Assembly (NCBI RefSeq): GCF_023278565.1
Contig: NC_064679.1
Location: 3,286,001 to 3,350,000, forward strand
Direction of reading: 5' to 3'
DNA from: Colletotrichum lupini
Lineage: Eukaryota; Ascomycota; Sordariomycetes; Glomerellales; Glomerellaceae
DNA: 64,000 bases
Shown here: piece by piece, positions 44,500 through 55,490 of the stretch
How positions within the stretch are numbered: the stretch's first letter is position 1
How the letters are laid out: every line of letters starts with the position of its first letter
Program-made: the position numbers and the translations under genes
Notes under the pieces: generated by a model
What the model saw: the letters and a program-made list of their open reading frames with translations, nothing else
Databases searched by the model: none
What the model was told of the DNA's origin: nothing

Positions 44500-47400
44500 A
44501 TTGTTTGTTGGTTGAGGGGATGGGTATCACAGGTCTGTTGAGGACAAGGCGGCAGAAGTTCTTGCGGAGGGGGGTATCACGGGCTGGCTGAAGCAAACAA
44601 AAGCGGATGGGAGGGAAAGAGGGTGAACTACGGGACACAGCTTCGGAGGGTGGATGAATGATTTAAATAACAGACGAGAAATCGTGGTGATGTAGTCAAG
44701 AAACAAATGACGCCGTACGCCGTGAAGCTGGCGCGGGTACGACCACGGAGCAGGCCAGAACGAATGGGGAACCCATGGCGACAGCGATGGTGGAAGCGAA
44801 AGCTGGGAATTGCGCGTTTGTTGCCCATTGTGAGGGGCAAGAAACAGGCGGGCCAAAAATCTTGGTGTTGGTCTTTTTTTTCCCACATACCCTGGTCTGT
44901 ATTCCTTGGAAAGCGGAGGTTGGGTAGAGATGCTCGGTGCTTCGAGGCCCTTGCAGCCGCAGTAGTAGCCGGCCAGAAGCAGGCCAGAAGCAGCTTTGAG
45001 CTGGGCAAACGGCAAAGCGGGCAGGGCGCGAACAGGGAAGAAACAAACGAAGCTGTAAACGGAGGAAGACGTGACGAGAAGCAGAAAAAAGCAGGGCAGG
45101 GCAGAGCCGTTCAGGCGTGACTGGCTGAAGTGAAGGTGAGGCCCCGGGCGGGATTGAGCTGGCGTGACGTTGACGGTTGACCCGGTTGCTTGCGTGTGTC
45201 ATTGTGCGGTCGAATCAGGTCGTAGAGGATTTGCCTTGCACAACGTGAATGATTGCACTGAATTGGGTACGGATACACGGGTGATGGCATAGCGGTGTTG
45301 GCTCACTCGAGCAAGCAGGGGATCTGATTGGCACCAGGTTGCGTGTTTGCCGGCCCTGATCGTGGGATGGGGTTGTTGAGAACTTGGGAGGCTGGGGAAA
45401 AGTCGAGCAACCTGAGGATTCAATTACGGAGCCGAGAAAACCCCAGCTGTAGGCAGGTATCTTGGATATTCTGTCAAATGTTTTGGCTGTATGACTTGCT
45501 TGGAGCTGTGCTTGTCTCGTTGAAAATCTTCAGAGTCGTTCTCCCTCTTTGATGGGAATCAAGGGCATTACTGCAGAGACTTTTAGACGAGTCTGTGATG
45601 AAAGCAAAACTGGCATTTGAGCGAACTCTGGCCATGAGAATGCGCTTCTCCCCCGCGCGAAAGCACAAGAATCAGGTTACGGTGAAGAGATGCAAAGCGA
45701 GGCAGGTAGTGGAGGTGGAGGGATGTGGTTGGCGGGTAGTTGCCGTGGGTCCACACTCTCGAGCTGGGCTGCATCATTGGCGAACGCCGTTTTCTTTGGA
45801 CGAATCACACAAAGCAATTGTTCGAGCTGGGGAGGCAGGAACAAGGGATCCCCACCCACGGCCGGTGCTCCCGTTTTCCGCCGTTGATACGGGCACGTGC
45901 TAGGATGAGGTAATTCTCGGACCAGACGACGCACGTGACAAGTAAGGTCCAGACCTTGGGGCAGTGACCAGGCCACAGCCGCCACACATCCATCGTCCAC
46001 GTGTGGCACTTTCCGATGCAGAGTGTGGCTGCGCAACGCAACTAGTCCCAGTACTCCGTAGGTAGTCCGTTGAGAAGCATCAGGAGTGCAACACTACGTC
46101 ACGGGCTCAAGAACACCCTTGCCCTTTCGGAGCAATTTTCCAGGTTCCCCTCCTAAAGTTTGTCACCGCGGGGCATTCCATTCGCTCCACAGTCCACCTC
46201 AGATTCTCAGCCCAATCAATCATCTCACCCACTTTCAATGTTCTATTCGATCACTTCCCTTCTATGATTCTACCTACACAGTAGGTATCTGCTTGTCATC
46301 CGCGACTACATACCTTAGCGCGTTCCCATCAATTCTGTCTGGCCAGTAAGTGCTGCATCTCGAAAGATACCGAATGAGGTTTGTTGCATTTTCGGTAACT
46401 TCTTGCTGTTTGGAAACGAATGATATCATGCCGCAATTACGACGAACCCCCAAAATATTCACAACCTACCTTCGACGTGATCAACCTGTTACCGAGAGAA
46501 ACCAACCTCGTGGAACTTGAGGCATTAAGAGAAAGGAAAAAAAAAGAAATAAATCAACAGGGATCCTCAATTATGGTTATGACAGACATGTTCCGTACAT
46601 TGTTGGGCATCACCTGGCTCAGTGGGCAAGCAGAAATGGGTGTTTTTGCGGACTGACCGAGCACTCGGTGGCAGGACTCCTGCCTTACTATGTAGGTACT
46701 GGGTCTTGAGCCCCTCCTATGGGCGCTCGGCCAAGTGGAGGGCACACTATGAGAGGTAAGGCAAGAGCGATTCTCGATGTCTCATTGGCCAGAATGCCTG
46801 TAGGTATGAGGTCATACTCTCTCCTACTGCTTCGTTGTCAACTCGTCCCGCCCTCCCCTCCGCCCTCCAGCTAGAATACTCCAGGGAACCCATATGCCAC
46901 TACGGCTCCCCCAGGCTCGAGGTCACAGGCACAAGTTGCAGGCGTTACATGCAGGTAGGCAATGCCGACTGCATCGGAGGCCGCGCACATACCTTACCAT
47001 GCTCGTTCTTCTCGCGGACAAAGAGGCGCGGACGTATTTGCCATCTTTCGGAGCAAGTAACAGACGCTGCACTGCTTGAAACCCGAGGAGCTGTTACATA
47101 CTTGCAAGATTACCGGAGAGGACTCCCAAAGTCCCCCAAAGCCACCACCACCACCACCATACCTCCATCACTTGCCTTGGACTTTACACTAGTTTTTGGT
47201 GCGCAGCGGCCTCGGGTTTGTCGCAGGGAGCACCCGTCCTCTCATGCCACTTACGACAGCGCTAGCACAAGTCTCTAGGCGCACTAGACAGCCTGCCTGG
47301 CCACTCGTCTTACTTTTTCTCGGTGCCCAGCCAATGTGAGAATGAGCAACTGGAAAATTGGACGACCCAAAGAAGGGCACACTCTTTTCGGTCAGACCTT

Positions 47401-48338
47401 GAGAAGAGAGGGGGGCTTTACGGCATGTCCAAATGACTCTTTTGCCAGTACGGTAGCTTGTGTTGTGTAGATGGGCTGGCTACCTTTCGGATGAGAAAAA
47501 AGGGTCCCATTTTGTTCAAGAACAAGTTTCAAAAGTATTTGTTCACGGTACTTTTGCGGGCGAGGTACTTTCGCATGCCCGTATCGAACATGCCTTGCCT
47601 TAGCATTTCTTTCCCTGAGGTGGTTCCCGCACCCCCCGTTTCTGCTGCCGCTGCCGCTCCAAATGCTGCATCTTTGGGAGCAACGCTGAGTCGTCGACAT
47701 GTCGCATCCATGTCTTCGGACAGCCCAACCCTGTTCTGCCCTGCCCACTCCAGGCCTAAGGTGGCTGTATCTGGCTGGCTTCTCTGCCTGAAGTGACCTC
47801 CCCGTCCCTGCCGTCTCTTTCCTTCCATGCCTGATTGCCTTTGCCCTCCCGTCTTGCTGGACCCTTGCCCATCCGCTTTCTTCTAGCTAGCCCTGGCGCC
47901 CCCCCCCCCCCCCCCCCCCCCCTCCTCCTCTCTCCCCCTCCCCCTCCCCCCCCCCTGCCTTCTCTTTTCTTCCCTCCCCTTTTTCCTTTGCCCCCCCCCC
48001 TTTCTGGGCCCTTTCCCCCCCCCTTTTTTTTTACTAGCCCCGGCGCCCCCCCCCCCCCCCTGTCTTCGCTCATCATCTCTTCCCCTCCTTCATCTCTTCC
48101 CGGGGCTTGTTGTCCTTCATCTTTCTAACTTTAACAACTCATAGACATTTCAGCGTCTTCATCGAAAGTTCTTCAACCATACTTCAGTCTCGCCAGTTGA
48201 ACCATCATCTCTGGCGGCATACTCGAGCCAAACCCTATTACTGTGTCACTTCACTCATACGACTTACACCACCCCGCTTCAAATCGAAACCTACCCACCG
48301 AGCCTGCTTGGCTCTCACGCCCACTCTCGTCAGCCGAC
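44500..48338. other. 3.8-kb divergent intergenic region
   Basis: Between the GPI-protein gene (-) and the DUF3824-like gene (+). It holds both promoters. No supported gene; open frames of up to about 170 codons here have no motif. Contains one TATCCGTAC copy (reverse, at 45267) and ends in the C-rich tract described separately. Confidence 0.5.
47882..48080. repeat. C-rich polypyrimidine tract, two related halves
   Basis: Two runs of C (24 at 47899-47922 and 15 at 48046-48060), each preceded by CTAGC-CC-GGCG words, and separated by further C and T runs. The two halves look like an old duplication of about 145 bp. The minus strand is extremely G-rich and could form G-quadruplexes. It ends about 260-280 bp before the ATG of the DUF3824-like gene, so it lies in promoter or leader DNA. 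Run lengths may be affected by sequencing error. Confidence 0.85.
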
Positions 48339-50456
48339 ATGAGTTACTACGAAGAGCCTCAGCGCACTCGTCGCTACGTGCGCGAGGAGCGTCGTGAGGA
48401 GAGAATTGATCCCCGTTATGCCGACGAAGGCTATCTTAAAGTTCACCAAACCCGCGAGATCATTCCTCGTGCCCGAGAGAACAGCGAGCTCTCTATTGAA
48501 GAAGTCCGCCGAGACTTCCCCCCTCCCGGCTATAGAGATTCCCGGAGAACTCGGTCAGCAGAACCCGGCTACTACGACGACCCCCGCTATGACGACCGGG
48601 ACCGATACTACGATCGCGAGTATGATCGTCGCAGCCGGAAAGCCGGCAGCCTCGTCTACGCCGAAGAGGAGAGGTCTCGTAAGCGCGTTATCAACCAACA
48701 AGAAAAGATTTTGGCTGCTGTTGCCGGTGCGGCCTTAGCCTTTGGCGGCAAGGAGCTTTACGATAGAAAGGAAGCCAAGGATCACCGCGGCGAAATCGAG
48801 AGAAACTACCTGACTTCGGCGGCATTGGGAGCAGCTGGAGCTCTTGCCGGCTACCAGGGCGCAGAGTACTACGGCAAGCGCAAGGAAAAGGAGGAGGACA
48901 AGTCCACCTATGTCATGCATCGCGGCCGTGACGGTCGAGTCACCGAATACTACTCCGACGAGGAGGGAGACAGGGAGAAAAAGGGTCACAAGTCTTTCTT
49001 GGAGAACGCTCTCGCAGCCTCTGGTCTGGGAGTTGCTGTCAAAGCTCTCACAGGCGCCAGTGGTGGCGACGACCGGCGTAGCGACACTAGAAGCCGACGA
49101 GGCAGCCCTGACTCGAGATCTTCTCGGTCCAAGTCTCGAGGACCCGGAAATGAAGCCGCCAGCAAGATGCAGAAGGCTGCCATGGCTTCTCTCATTGCCG
49201 GAGCCACTGAGGCTTTCCGTGTTGCGAAGGAGCCCGGCGGCTGGAAGGGCGAGAAGACAAAGCGCATCATCACTGCTGCCGCTGGTGCGGCTACCATCGA
49301 CGCTGCACAAGGCGGCGAGAAACAGAGCAAGTTGGGCCTGGCCGAATCCGTCATCGGTGGTCTGGTGGGTAACCGGGTCATCAACGGATCCAAGCGCAAC
49401 ATCGAGGAGGACCGCCGAACCGGACGAAGCCGATCGAGGTCGCGCGCTCGCTCCGACGGCGGAGGCGGCGGACCGGGCTTGGCTGCTCTGGCAACTGCCG
49501 GTCTAGGTGCCTTTGGCGCAAAGAAGGCTATCGAGAACGTGCGGTCCCGGAGCCGTGGCCGCAGCGCCGACTCTTATGACAGCCGTGCCTCTAGCCGCGA
49601 TGGTCGCGACAAACCCCGCCAACGCAGCAGAAGCCGCAGTGTTGTCGACTCTGCACGGAAGCGACTCGCCAAGATTGGCATTGGCAGCAACCCGGAGGAA
49701 AAGGAGAGAGAGAAGTACGGCCGAGATGATTACTACGAAGACGACCGTAGCTCTCGACGCGGCGGCATGACCCGGAGATACTCTGATGAATACGACGACT
49801 ACGACAGGGGATCCGCACGTGGTGGACGCGACGCATACGACGATGACAGATCGTCATACACGAGCCGGCGCCGCGACCGATCTCGCCGCAGGGGAGGAAA
49901 GTCGGACACCAGCTCCGAATCGGATCTTGGAGACTCGGACGATGATGCGAAGCGCGCAAGGAAAATGAAAGGTAAGCAAGTCATTACAACCGGCCTAGCG
50001 GCCGTTGCCACCATTCACGCGGCACATGGGGTCTATCAAAGTATGGAGAAACGCAATTCAAGGCAGAAGGCTGTGAAGGAAGGGCGGCTCAGCCCAGAGG
50101 AGGCGAAAAAGCTCAAAACCAAGGCTCTCGTGCAAGACGCCGCCTCTGTTGGAATCGCTGCCCTCGGTATCAAGGGTGCCTGGTCTGAGCTTAAGGAAGC
50201 CAAAGAGATGACACACGAATGCAAGGAATTCCAACACGAGAAGGAAATCCGACACCAGAAACGACTTGAGCGGCAGAAGAGGCTCACCGACGGCCATGGT
50301 GGTCGACGGAGTAGGGCTGACGACTGGTCTCATGCTGGTTCTCCACGAGGAGAGCGGTATGACTATGGTTCAACTTACTACGACGATAACCCGTACTCTT
50401 CCGGGCACCTGCCTGCACCTCCTGTTGGTTATGACGACAGGAGATACAGAGACTGA
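48339..50456 (+). CDS. DUF3824-like Arg/Tyr/Asp-rich protein
   Basis: Single exon, 705 aa, ATG 48339 (MSYYEEPQ) with a purine at -3; the frame upstream lacks an ATG. The N-terminus is Arg/Glu/Tyr-rich (REERREERIDPRY; YDDRDRYYDREYDRRSR). A set of repeated hydrophobic/glycine helices follows: ILAAVAGAALAFGGKELYDR, LTSAALGAAGALAGYQGAEY, then similar Ala/Gly-rich units (MASLIAGATEAFRVAKEPGG; AAAGAATIDAA; LAALATAGLGAFGAKKAIEN), each followed by a charged, SR-rich linker. The C-terminal part has QVITTGLAAVATIHAAHGVYQSM and a helical charged tail with ALVQDAASVGIAALGIKGAW. From memory this matches fungal DUF3824 proteins, whose function is unknown. A GTAAGC inside (49972) is read as coding because the family-like sequence continues through it. 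The Ala/Gly repeats suggest amphipathic or membrane-associating segments (inference). Confidence 0.85.
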   Translation: MSYYEEPQRTRRYVREERREERIDPRYADEGYLKVHQTREIIPRARENSELSIEEVRRDFPPPGYRDSRRTRSAEPGYYDDPRYDDRDRYYDREYDRRSRKAGSLVYAEEERSRKRVINQQEKILAAVAGAALAFGGKELYDRKEAKDHRGEIERNYLTSAALGAAGALAGYQGAEYYGKRKEKEEDKSTYVMHRGRDGRVTEYYSDEEGDREKKGHKSFLENALAASGLGVAVKALTGASGGDDRRSDTRSRRGSPDSRSSRSKSRGPGNEAASKMQKAAMASLIAGATEAFRVAKEPGGWKGEKTKRIITAAAGAATIDAAQGGEKQSKLGLAESVIGGLVGNRVINGSKRNIEEDRRTGRSRSRSRARSDGGGGGPGLAALATAGLGAFGAKKAIENVRSRSRGRSADSYDSRASSRDGRDKPRQRSRSRSVVDSARKRLAKIGIGSNPEEKEREKYGRDDYYEDDRSSRRGGMTRRYSDEYDDYDRGSARGGRDAYDDDRSSYTSRRRDRSRRRGGKSDTSSESDLGDSDDDAKRARKMKGKQVITTGLAAVATIHAAHGVYQSMEKRNSRQKAVKEGRLSPEEAKKLKTKALVQDAASVGIAALGIKGAWSELKEAKEMTHECKEFQHEKEIRHQKRLERQKRLTDGHGGRRSRADDWSHAGSPRGERYDYGSTYYDDNPYSSGHLPAPPVGYDDRRYRD

Positions 50457-53004
50457 GAAGTCCGGGAGAGGGCACTTCAGTCCTGAACGGTGGGGTGTTT
50501 CGTCCTTGTTGGTACTCATCGTATTCCTCAAGACAACGTCCTCGCCCGCACGGGCTGTTAGTCTCACTCTGCCCTCAACCCCTCGGTTCCTTTTACGACC
50601 TATAATGCCTGTACAAGACACTACGACGCTACGACATTTTTCTACAAGTCATCTTTCAGCCACATTTATATCTGTTTTCAAACAAAACTGGGAAAGATTT
50701 TGGAAGACTGAGGGGATGTGGGAGTGGCGCTTCACACGTTTCACAACGACCCTCGACGGGCGCCACCTTGCATTGCGTTTACTCAGATAGATGGATTCCC
50801 TTTTTCCCTTTTGTTGCCAATCTACACGCAATCTTCTCTTGTACATGAACCATAACTGATTCTAATTGGATTGTGACAGACCGGGACCAACGCCGCCGTT
50901 ACTAATCGGCCTGCACCGCCGTCAAGAAGAACCAGATGCATCGTCACTGGTTGAGCTGTTGTCTTCGGCCCCTGCGGATGACAGTAGTACCAAATGGAGG
51001 GCATCGCAGCCTGCAGCTCAGACAAAATGGGCAAACGATGGAGCCGAGATCGAGGCTGATCGGCAGGGTCTGATTGGAACCAAATGTTTTTGTTCGAGTT
51101 AAGCAATGAAGTGGGAGAGACAGAGAGAGGTCTGGCCACCACATGGCCCCGGGCTCGTAGTGGTTGAAGCAGCCAAGCGGAACCCGATGAGAAGGGACCC
51201 CTGTTCCTGAGACAGACCGGACATTTTTCGCCAGCGCGGGAACGGACAAGCGGCGGTGAGAGAAGGCGGCTACCAGTTGAAAAGATTGGGGAATAGACGG
51301 GAAGGGAGGGGTGGCATATGCGGGATGATGATATGCGACGGAAAAGACGGCTACGTGGGTTTTAGTACTCGGGCCAGAGCACAAGATCATCATCGTCGAG
51401 TTACCGCGATGCACTCGCTGCCCCTCCCTGTCCCCCAACAACCACTCATCACACGATATTTTCTGGTCTCTTGGCTTCACAGTTTCCTACTTAGATGGGA
51501 GGATGGGCATTTTGTTTTCATGATACTTGGCTGGATATGTAGTTCCCGATATTATGAGTATGAGATATGATAACCGTTGCGACCTGACCTCTTCTCCCGA
51601 TTCCCTTCTCTTGACTATGGCTGGGTACCCTTTGGTGATTGAGAACTGACGCTTTGTGTGACTATGTGATACGCAACAGAAGAACCCCCGGCAAAAGCGG
51701 TCGGGTCCGAAACAGCCCATACCTCTCCCCTCCTTACCATGTCACCGGCAGTGCCCAGAGCCAAGAGCTGCAGCCACCCCGCGAGTAATCGACTCAGTGA
51801 GTACATATTTTGGGCTGCTTCCTCTTCGGTTTCCTCTACCATACCTCCATACCTACCTATCGGAATAGCGAGGCAGATGTGAATAAAGATGTTCTAGACT
51901 GTTCCTCCGACGCCCCCCACACTCTCTCAACCCATCATTATCAAGTCTGCTGATTTTCTGACAACAGCTCTGCCAACTTTTTTTTATTGCTCTATTGGGC
52001 TGTTCTGATCTGCCATTTCTGCCTCGGTCTCGGTCAAGTTGGCACGTTGGAAACAGTGCATCATGCGGACAAGAGATGGGGTGTGGGGGGGACACATGGG
52101 CAGACGTCGGCACCGTCCGTCGGCTGATGTCCTGGTTGTTCTGTCGTTCAGCCTGTTCTAACTTCTTGGAATGGGGGAGAAAGAAAGGCAATGGTGATGG
52201 GAAACTCGATCCGATCCAGTCAGTGTGCCATGGTTAGCTTTCCTGCCCCGTCAATCAATGTCAGACTGCCGTGGGCGATAAAAAGTGACTCGTGCTCTAC
52301 GCTACCTTACCCTACACTCCCATTAGTACGGATAGCGTGCGTTGGTTGCTTGACGGCATCGAAAGATGTCGTGTGGTGTCGTGGGAAAGGATGGTGGCGG
52401 GGTGATAGGCGGCCGAGCAATCAATAGAAAAATGACATCATTGTACATCCGCCGCATTTTTTTTCTTGGATTCCCCTCCCCTCCCTCGCGCCTGCAGTCG
52501 CCATTGGTGAAGACATCGTCAGTCAGATGACTGGTCTGACATGTTCTATCCGCCCGCCATCCCGATGATGGGCAAGCCCCAAAGTCCAGTACCGTAGTCT
52601 GCTGAATTGCACCAACTGCTAGATCATCTGTGTTTATTGGTCAGGAGCTCGTTGGGTTGCGCGCGAAACTTGTAAGTTATGTGTCTGGGGCAAGGAGTAG
52701 ACCTGAAGTCTGAAGAAGCAGAACAGAGAACGAAATTCTTGACTCTCGCATGGAATAAGGTTCGCCGGCTCACCCATCCGCCGGGAGCTTCAGATGACTG
52801 GTTACCGGGGTTGCCCATGGCGAGACAATAGTAATCTGGATAAGATGAGACACGGATGATTTGGTCCGAACTCTCTTTTTTGATGCTGGGTAGGGCATCT
52901 CAGAATTTGATGGAAGCTTTTGTTTTGGGGTACAATGGGCGTTGCTAAATAGCATAGAATTATAAAAATAACAAAACATCGTCTTCTCTTCCGACGGATG
53001 ATTT
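50457..53004. other. 2.5-kb convergent intergenic region
   Basis: Between the stop codons of the DUF3824-like gene and CLF1. No gene that I can support; open frames up to about 180 codons overlap on both strands without motifs. One reverse TATCCGTAC copy at 52326. Confidence 0.5.
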
Positions 53005-55079
53005 TTATGCCGCAGCATCTCCTCCCTGCTGCTTCCAGGCCTGCGCCATGGCCAACAGATTCGACAGGTTCTGCGTCTGCTTGTCGTCGGCGGGGAAGAC
53101 GTAGTCGATGTACTCCTCGAAGCTGTCGTCCTCCAAGCGCCTTCTGCGCTTCGTCTTGCGCGGCATCAGCTTCTGCACATTCTCAATCTCGTCGTCCCCG
53201 CCGTGTATCCTCTCAAACGACAGCCACGCGTTGAGCAGCGTGACCGCCTCCTCCTTGAGCTCCTTGTCGCGCATGCTCTTGTGCGCGCGCTCAAAGACCT
53301 TGCGTGCCCTCGTCTTGGCTTCCTTGCTGATCGGTGCCTCCTCTTCTGCCTCTTCCTCGTCCTCGGGTATGTTGAGCTCAAAGTGGGCGTAGCTGATCCA
53401 TACCTTGACGTGATCCGTCTTCTCAAGGAGGCGCTCGTAAAGTTCTCTCGTGCGCTCGTACTCTTCCTCCTCTTCCTCGAAATCGATGTAGGCCTTCCAT
53501 AGCAACTCGGGCATATCGAGAACCGGTTGGCTCACGGCCAGCTCGAAGATGGCCCGGGTCCGCTCCAAGTCGTCAAGGCCGCGCTCGAGCTCCGCGAACT
53601 TGATCCAAGTCTGGCAGTTGGAGGCGTTCCACTCAATGTGCTTCTCGTAGAGCGTCCGGCATCGCAAAAACTCAAAGAGCTTCAGTTCCAGCTCAATATA
53701 ACCCCTGAACAGCTTGTCCTTCGGGCACATGCCAATAGCCTGGCCCAGGGTCTTGCGAGCCGCCGTCAGCTCACTCTGCCGAATCTCGAATTGTGCCTTT
53801 AGCAGCCAGACCTTGGCAAAGGTGAATTTCTTGTGGGGTATCAGTTCCAGGCAAACCTTGTAGATTTGCCTTGCACGCTCCATGTCTTTTGCCTGCAACT
53901 CCTCAAAGATGGCATAGTTGATCCAGAGGTAGATGTACCGTCTCCAGAATCTCTTCTCTTGCGCTGGTGGTACTTGTGATACTGCCCTCTCGTAGATGTC
54001 GCGGACTCTGTCGAGATCGCCAGCGGTTTCCTCCAGACGTGTGTAGTCGAACCATGTATCGTAGTTCTTCGGGTTCTCTTTGACTTGTGCTTCGTAGTAA
54101 ACACGGCGTTTTGAAAGTACGACATCCTCGACGCCATCCTTGTCTCCGAACTGCTTCTCAAAGGTCGTATAAGCCTTGTGAAGTATCATTGATTTAGAGC
54201 GAGGAAGGCGATCCAGTGCGTACTTGAAGATCGCCCTGGCTCTTTCGTACTCCTTCAACTTCGCCTCGTATCGCGCATAGGCAATAAAGAGCTTCTCGTC
54301 CACAAATTCGTCGCCCAGCTCTTCGATCGCAGTACCAAATACGTCGCGTACCATGTCACTTGTGCCAAATTCCTCCTCGAATTTCGCCCACTTGATCCAG
54401 TTTCGAGGTTCCGGGTGGACGAGTGTGAATGCTCTGAAGATATCTCTGGCTCGGTCGAACTCATTGTATCTCTTTTCCAGCTTGATGTATGCGCTCCACG
54501 CAGCTTCATCGGGTTGCCATTGCATCCAACGATCAAAGACTTGGCGGGTTCCTGGAACGTTGCCCAGCATCTCCTCCATGTACACATATTTGTACCAAAG
54601 TTTATCGACACGAGGTAATCGTGTGACGGCCCTGTCGAGAAGATTACGCGCATGGTTGATGTTTCGGCATTTCACTGGGATAAAGTCAGCTGTTCGTCTT
54701 GTCACAGAGGGTTGGGGTTGGATTCCATACTTTCCGACTCGATGTACCTGATCCACAACTTGATCTCGTTGGGGTGCACATCGAGCGCGCGCTCGAAGAT
54801 TGATCTTGCGCGCGCAAATTCCTTTTGCTCCAGCTCCCAGTCCGCATATCGCATCCAGTTATTGAGGTTGACTCTATTGCGTCGAACATAGTCTTCGAAC
54901 TCTCGTCGTTTCCGGCCCTGGAATTCGTGAAGTTCCTCTAGATCGGCGAACCGCTGAGTAGGTGCCTGTAGAGCGACCTCTTGTCGGTCAACAGCCTCTC
55001 GTAGAAGTTGCTCTGCAGAGATCTGAACAGGTGCAGCGGCCTTGTTCTTGACCTTCGGGGGTCCTCGTGATGCCTCCAT
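53005..55079 (-). CDS. CLF1: Pre-mRNA-splicing factor CLF1 (crooked-neck/HAT-repeat protein), two exons
   Basis: Exons 55079-54731 and 54674-53005 with a 56-nt intron (GTATGG..CCCAG, phase 1); 672 aa, close to the usual length of the family. CLF1/Syf3 is a scaffold of the Prp19-associated (NTC) complex of the spliceosome, acting in the nucleus. It consists of HAT (half-a-TPR) repeats from about residue 60 to 590; clear units include [72 protein letters not shown] and [19 protein letters not shown]. The C-terminus has an acidic stretch ([12 protein letters not shown]), a second acidic insert ([12 protein letters not shown]) and a basic [11 protein letters not shown] that may be a nuclear localisation signal. 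The intron splits a Ser-Glu/Met-Lys junction in an early HAT repeat. Divergent from PRP31, 411 bp away. Confidence 0.95.
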
Positions 55080-55490
55080 GGTGTCGAGCCAAGTCGAAAT
55101 CGATTAAACTCGGGGAAACGCGTGAAGTCGCGTGTAGTTGGGGTCGCTAAATGTGACGGTACAAAACTTCGGCTTTGTATGGGTACCGGCAAGTTGAATC
55201 GCGTCACCTTATTGCCCAATTGATGATATTCTGCATCAGTCGCAAACACCAACGATGCTCAGGCGACAGGCCCAAGGCTGAAGCGTTGGAAAAACGCAGC
55301 TCTTATCGGCACCAGCCACTCCGATAACGAGCTTCTGTGGCTTAGACCCACCCGTCGCGCCAAAACTTCCGTAGCCTCGCGAGGCTTCCGTAACTTTATA
55401 TCCTCCCAATCTCACAACTTCGCCACGCCGTACTTCCTTCCTAGGCGACTTTAACATCGAACAGCCACTTCGGTAGCTGCGACTGGCAAC
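55080..55490. promoter_or_regulatory. Shared divergent promoter of CLF1 and PRP31
   Basis: 411 bp between two diverging start codons. A perfect 12-bp palindrome GCCTCGCGAGGC lies at 55374-55385, about 105 bp before the PRP31 ATG; CGCGAG-type palindromes are known in animal bidirectional housekeeping promoters, and the role here is inferred. TTTATATCC near 55396-55404 is the nearest TATA-like word to PRP31. Too short for two independent fungal promoters with full leaders, so co-regulation is plausible. Confidence 0.65.

Noticed and set aside
46641..46740. tRNA-Leu-like sequence on the minus strand (TGGCCGAGCG box A and a CTCAAGA anticodon-type loop)
   Set aside because: No GTTCRA T-loop at the right distance and no paired acceptor stem; at best a relic, more likely coincidence.
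49972..50010. Possible intron starting at GTAAGC inside the DUF3824-like gene
   Set aside because: The frame reads through family-like sequence (QVITTGLAAVATIHAAH), so it is kept as coding.
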